DNA from: Oscillospiraceae bacterium
GTDB lineage: Bacteria > Bacillota > Clostridia > Oscillospirales > Ruminococcaceae
Length of the DNA: 5,812 bases
Reading direction: 5' to 3'
Assembly (NCBI GenBank): GCA_900762805.1
Contig: CAAFHY010000017.1
Location: 1-5,812 of the forward strand
Each line of letters starts with the position of its first letter. Positions within the stretch are counted from its first letter, which is position 1. The position numbers and the translations under genes are program-made. Under the pieces are notes generated by a model. It saw nothing but the letters and a program-made list of their open reading frames with translations. It was not told the origin of the DNA and ran no database searches. Below are positions 5,669 through 5,812 of the stretch, piece by piece.

Positions 5669-5812
5669 CTGCTGCTGCACCGCCTGCCTCGCTGTTTTCC
5701 CCTGCCGCGCGCTGGGCGACCGTCTCCGGCGGCAGCCCTGACAGCACCACATGGCCCGAATCCATCACCAGAACGGTGCGGCATTTGCGGCCGTAGGTGG
5801 CGTCGATCAGGC
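5658..5812 (-). CDS. remA: RemA / DUF370 family regulator (C-terminal part, cut by window edge)
   Basis: Only the last 50 codons are visible; the start lies beyond the right edge. The visible part begins [20 protein letters not shown] and continues [14 protein letters not shown], which matches the C-terminal half of Bacillus RemA ([20 protein letters not shown], then VILS..PETVA.R) as I remember it. It ends in a low-complexity acidic and alanine-rich tail, [16 protein letters not shown], and a TGA stop. In Bacillus subtilis RemA is a DNA-binding activator of biofilm matrix and osmoprotection genes; in other Bacillota the family is kept beside gmk, mostly with unknown targets. Full-length family members are about 85-95 residues, so roughly 40 N-terminal residues are missing here. 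Its last 11 nt overlap the start of gmk in another frame. The family call is firm; a matrix-regulating role in this organism is only inference. Confidence 0.9.
   Translation of the reverse strand, partial: LIDATYGRKCRTVLVMDSGHVVLSGLPPETVAQRAAGENSEAGGAAADEE

Noticed and set aside
5669..5752. A 28-codon N-terminal extension of gmk.
   Set aside because: Composition is Arg/Gln-rich with no family match, and it overlaps remA, which explains the stretch.
1..5812. Searched for CRISPR arrays, tRNA/rRNA, insertion sequences, att sites, riboswitches and defence or toxin genes.
   Set aside because: Nothing found; the window is almost fully covered by seven recognisable core genes.

Overview
The window is a compact block of housekeeping genes. 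All seven genes lie on the minus strand and are transcribed from right to left. The GC content is high, judged by eye. The gene content and order (remA, gmk, rpoZ, priA, def, fmt, rsmB) match the conserved 'remA-gmk-rpoZ...priA-def-fmt-rsmB' neighbourhood of Bacillota. A RemA/DUF370 protein at the head points to Bacillota. The high GC and clostridial-style details in PriA (GRSGR in motif VI, a Gln in place of the motif II His) and Def (CxCHExDHLDG) suggest a GC-rich Clostridia member such as Oscillospirales. That lineage assignment is inference from memory of the families, not from a search.

Layout in transcription order (high to low coordinates): the C-terminal half of remA, cut by the right edge (5658-5812); gmk, guanylate kinase (5084-5668); rpoZ, RNA polymerase omega (4893-5090); priA, primosomal helicase (2669-4903); def, peptide deformylase (2180-2641); fmt, methionyl-tRNA formyltransferase (1259-2176); and rsmB, 16S rRNA m5C967 methyltransferase, cut by the left edge just before its last residues (3-1259 visible).

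The genes are packed tightly. The junctions are an 11-nt overlap (remA/gmk), a 7-nt overlap (gmk/rpoZ), an 11-nt overlap (rpoZ/priA), a 27-nt gap (priA/def), a 3-nt gap (def/fmt) and a 1-nt overlap (fmt/rsmB, TGATG). I see no promoter, terminator, RNA gene, mobile element, CRISPR or long non-coding stretch, so the whole window reads as the interior of one operon. Strong Shine-Dalgarno sequences precede rpoZ, def and fmt. By contrast gmk, priA and rsmB have weak or no SD and start inside the end of the preceding gene, which suggests translational coupling.

The operon joins nucleotide supply (Gmk), transcription (omega), replication restart (PriA), the formyl-Met initiation cycle (Fmt adds the formyl group, Def removes it) and ribosome maturation (RsmB). 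I found no convincing novel system. The points worth a second look are family-motif deviations in PriA (DEQQ for DEEH) and RsmB (no QD in motif X), an inverted repeat placed right after the SD-less priA start codon, and the absence of coaBC between rpoZ and priA.
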